A DNA stretch of 64,000 nt. Source: CAZEAB01 sp964552945. Its GTDB lineage: Archaea > Nanobdellota > Nanobdellia > Woesearchaeales > GW2011-AR9. Under the pieces are notes generated by a model, which was not told the origin of the DNA, ran no database searches, and saw only the letters and a program-made list of their open reading frames with translations. The first letter of the stretch is position 1, and every line of letters begins with the position of its first letter. The stretch covers positions 62,001-126,000 of the forward strand of contig CAZKIP010000002.1 in assembly GCA_964552945.1 (NCBI GenBank), written 5' to 3'. Shown here one piece after another: positions 62,523-64,000 of this stretch. Made by a program: the position numbers and the translations under genes.

Positions 62523-63903
62523 CTTCATTGACCTCTTTTTTGTCTTCCTTTTTAACTTCTTCCTTTTTTTCTTTTCTTTTATTCTCTTCTAAATCCCTTA
62601 AATGGCTTTTCCACCTAATCAGAGTATAATTTACAGGATTTTTAATTCTCTTACACAAAGGATCAGGTAAACAAACACCTAAGTCTTGGTAATAAGCTGC
62701 ATTATCACAATTTGGAGGTAATTTTTCTCCAGGTTTGAATGATGCCATCTGTCCTTTAATGAAAACTTCTCTCAATTTTTCACGATTTTTTTCCATGTTC
62801 CATTTTTTTAGGAAGACTTCTACTTCAGGTTTACTCCAACCTATCTTTCCAAGAAAGTTCATTAAAAAGAAAACACTCCTCTTCTTCCCATCTTCCATTC
62901 CTTCAAGTGCCCTTTTCATACATGGTGGAAAAAATAATTCTTGAATTGGATTTTCTATTTTTACTTCTTGGTATCTTTTTTCTTCTTCCTTTCTTTTAAT
63001 TTGATCTACTTTTGCACTATAATCTAAAGCTTGTTTTAATAACCTAGCGGCAGATTCACCAGAAACATTGCGGTCTAAAAAAGTGAACATGGGAGTAAGA
63101 ATTACATCAGGTTTAGCCATTGGTTTTTCAAATTCAATAACCTTGTTAGGGTCAATTGGTAAACTTACCAAACCAGATTTTTCATGCAAAGAATAAGGCA
63201 TTCTGTATAGATGTCTTGATGAAATTAAAACGGTGTCTATCTCTAAAAATTTCTCCACGTTGAGCATAGGAATGGTGTCGCCCATTTTGTTCGTAACATA
63301 CCTAGTAATCTCAGCTTCTTCTAACTCTACTTTATCCTTAATTTTTGCAAATCCACCTTCTAAAGCAAGAATTCTTTTACCTAATTCTTCTTCAATATGA
63401 TCTTTAACGTAGAGAGCAATTTTTTTGGCTGCATCGGGAAATAATTTGGCAGTATCTATCTCTCCAATCTTTTGAGGGAACGCTTCGAAAGGCACTCCAA
63501 TGTGGAATCCTTTGTTTCCACTGAATTTACATGAGATATCTTTGACATCATTAAATTGAAAAAATTTTACAATTAAATCGGCACAAATTTTACTATATTC
63601 AATAAATTTACAATCAATATCTAAAACTAAATCCCAACCAATTCTTAACTCATCCAAATCTTTTTTTGATAATTCTCCACTCAAAGCTAAGGGGTTTGAC
63701 CATCTTTCCTCACTTGCATGAAAAGAGGTAGAACCTTGCAATGCTAATTCAAGTACATCGTTGGGATAAACTAGTGTGTCGGGTCTTTTACCAAAATAAT
63801 CTTCAAATCTGACGGCAATTTCTTTATCTTGAGAATGTTCAATCATTACTTCTCTGATATCCTTCCTCTTATAGAATTTAAGGAGAGTACTTTTTGTAAT
63901 CAT
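62500..63903 (-). CDS. priS: DNA primase: small-subunit core fused to large-subunit Fe-S domain
   Basis: 467 aa. PriS core: WDLVLDIDCK (D95, D97), CKFSGNKGFHIGVP (S128 to H134), IDTVLISSRHLYRMPYSLH. After ~315 comes a PriL-C-like helical domain with four spaced cysteines C328 (FFPPCMKRAL), C399 (PPNCDN), C411 and C417 (VCLPDPLC), the [4Fe-4S] pattern of the large subunit. A Lys/Glu tail ends it. TATA CTATTTAAG lies about 27 nt before the ATG (leaderless). Makes the primers for replication; a separate PriL gene may be unnecessary. Confidence 0.9.
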   Translation of the reverse strand: MITKSTLLKFYKRKDIREVMIEHSQDKEIAVRFEDYFGKRPDTLVYPNDVLELALQGSTSFHASEERWSNPLALSGELSKKDLDELRIGWDLVLDIDCKFIEYSKICADLIVKFFQFNDVKDISCKFSGNKGFHIGVPFEAFPQKIGEIDTAKLFPDAAKKIALYVKDHIEEELGKRILALEGGFAKIKDKVELEEAEITRYVTNKMGDTIPMLNVEKFLEIDTVLISSRHLYRMPYSLHEKSGLVSLPIDPNKVIEFEKPMAKPDVILTPMFTFLDRNVSGESAARLLKQALDYSAKVDQIKRKEEEKRYQEVKIENPIQELFFPPCMKRALEGMEDGKKRSVFFLMNFLGKIGWSKPEVEVFLKKWNMEKNREKLREVFIKGQMASFKPGEKLPPNCDNAAYYQDLGVCLPDPLCKRIKNPVNYTLIRWKSHLRDLEENKRKEKKEEVKKEDKKEVNEDDKSNNI

Positions 63904-63977
63904 ATATAGGACTTAGAAAAGTAAGCTTAAATAGTTTTCTAGAATTAAGGACATATCCAGAATAAAATTACTTTGTA

Positions 63978-63998
63978 TACTAGTGCACGGCACTAGTA
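63978..63998. repeat. Perfect 9-bp inverted repeat at the window edge
   Basis: TACTAGTGC-ACG-GCACTAGTA. Lies upstream of the primase TATA box; could be an operator or the terminator hairpin of a gene beyond the window. Confidence 0.4.
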
Positions 63999-64000
63999 AA

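Overview
The window reads as the chromosome of a low-GC archaeon, most likely a DPANN lineage of the Woesearchaeota/Pacearchaeota type. The archaeal evidence is direct: an S13-S4-S11-RpoD-L18e-L13-S9-RpoN operon, L15e, RtcB, NurA, an archaeo-eukaryotic primase, tRNA genes with bulge-helix-bulge (BHB) introns, and many genes whose ATG lies about 25-28 nt downstream of a TATA box (leaderless). The DPANN placement is an inference. It rests on the primase (small-subunit catalytic core plus large-subunit Fe-S domain in one chain), the compact gene layout and the giant secreted protein.

Layout. 1-5.2 kb: a membrane pyrophosphatase cut by the window edge, small and membrane proteins including one frameshifted gene, an AbrB/PhoU regulator, and tRNA-Leu(UAA) with a 15-nt intron. 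5.2-12.3 kb: a class IV aminotransferase, tRNA-Thr(GGU) with two introns (one in the T-loop), NurA, an orphan ParA, a topoisomerase IB-like gene coupled to a PLD-family gene, a 151-bp inverted-repeat element with 9-bp flanking repeats, and L15e. 12.5-29.1 kb: a CBS/HPF-like fusion, a lipase-like hydrolase, a polyprenol-kinase-like protein, RtcB, lipoproteins, a MazG-like enzyme, a site-2 protease and MetRS.

29.1-52.6 kb is the outstanding part. Six same-strand, closely packed or overlapping genes encode exported or membrane proteins. They end in a single 4,713-residue protein with a signal peptide, long beta-rich and helical regions, and a series of enzyme-like domains: two kinase-like folds, two degenerate GGDEF-like folds, a four-copy beta repeat, a 2H-phosphoesterase-like domain with both HxT motifs, and a CCA-adding-type nucleotidyltransferase. 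I know of no described system with this architecture. It looks like a surface or secreted multi-enzyme effector, perhaps for contact with another cell.

52.7-57.7 kb holds a cluster of hydrolases: TraB/ChaN-like, Dbr1-like metallophosphoesterase, PHP, ADP-ribosylglycohydrolase and a PPP-type phosphatase. 57.9-64 kb carries the ribosomal/RNA polymerase operon, a HAD phosphatase and the primase.

No CRISPR array, rRNA gene or transposase gene is visible. No gene-free stretch exceeds about 300 bp; the larger gaps hold the tRNAs, the inverted-repeat element and promoters, as listed.
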